Of a stretch of DNA of 64,000 nucleotides, positions 63,935-64,000 are shown one piece after another (position 1 is the stretch's first letter; each line of letters opens with the position of its first letter). The stretch comes from Azorinus chamasolen. Taxonomy: Eukaryota; Mollusca; Bivalvia; Cardiida; Solecurtidae. The DNA is taken from the NCBI GenBank assembly GCA_963576725.1, contig OY755237.1:64457423-64521422 (forward strand), written 5' to 3'. The translations under genes were made by a program, and so were the position numbers. The notes beneath the pieces are model-generated. The model made no database searches. It was given only the letters and a program-made list of their open reading frames with translations, and was not told the DNA's origin.

Positions 63935-64000
63935 TGTGTTCCATGCGATACTCTGATTTCTAAATTGAGGAGGATCATGTTCTCCGACAACCACCAGTAG
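63935..64000 (-). CDS. AFMID: kynurenine formamidase, internal exon (runs off window)
   Basis: The minus strand from the window edge encodes LLVVVGEHDPPQFRNQSIAW then NT, ending at donor ACA|GTGAGT, phase 0. It matches the VVVGQFDSPEFHRQS block of animal arylformamidases; the Asp in GEHD is the expected triad Asp. The upstream exons with the nucleophile GHSAG lie beyond 64000. Together with 61166-61270 and 58784-58855 this gives three consecutive C-terminal exons. Confidence 0.85.

Noticed and set aside
1..64000. CRISPR array
   Set aside because: The tandem arrays at 13131-13611 and 58874-59745 have no unique spacers, and the window is eukaryotic.

Overview
The window looks like repeat-dense nuclear DNA from an invertebrate, most likely a bivalve mollusc. 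Evidence: multi-exon genes with GT/AG introns, a RING-less B-box/coiled-coil/propeller protein of the kind expanded in bivalves, N-terminal-endonuclease Penelope-like elements (Naiads) whose in-frame TGA codons sit at cysteine positions (reported for clams), and bivalve-type hairpin MITEs and minisatellite-core elements. This assignment is by recognition; no database was searched.

Layout. 0-4.5 kb: small direct duplications, a tRNA-like SINE head, a Penelope tail fragment beside a CA tract, and a TTCGGGAA-rich patch. 4.56-9.89 kb: one 5.3 kb element with ~1.9 kb inverted arms, carrying a decayed coding region. 10-14 kb: a 632 bp TIR element, MITEs, a 37 bp minisatellite and a possible signal-peptide exon (minus). 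14.9-17.9 kb: a 30 bp minisatellite. 17.9-21.06 kb: copy 1 of a segmental duplication whose second copy is at 52.25-56.2 kb. 21.07-22.41 kb: an intact mariner, inserted in a ~155 bp tandem array. 23.2-26.9 kb: MITEs, no clear coding, and a possible minus-strand terminal exon.

26.9-32.8 kb: two Naiad elements in tail-to-tail orientation. 33.06-34.81 kb: the TRIM-like gene (minus). 35.1-39.25 kb: a decayed non-LTR retrotransposon split by a minisatellite-core element. 39.7-51.6 kb: a minus-strand Naiad remnant split by a complete Ty3/Gypsy element (41,023-51,511) with 259/266 bp LTRs and a 5 bp target-site duplication. That Gypsy element holds two nearly identical Naiad tails.

The Gypsy element is the most unusual object. 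Its order is a ComEA-like HhH domain, gag with zinc knuckle, a -1 frameshift site (TTTAAAC), protease-RT-RNase H-integrase, a C-terminal PHD finger, and then a separate third ORF with a zinc-finger-like region and a full TatD-type metal-dependent nuclease domain with all expected metal ligands. The 3' ORF sits directly behind a splice-acceptor-like sequence, where an env gene would be in a retrovirus.

56.2-64 kb: the 3' part of a host gene on the minus strand, three exons with phase-0 introns matching the C-terminus of kynurenine formamidase (AFMID). Its introns hold a 50/56 bp minisatellite and many hairpin MITEs. The host genes do not form an operon. The visible interactions are between mobile elements nested in each other, which gives an insertion order: Naiad A remnant, then Gypsy, then Naiad B tails.
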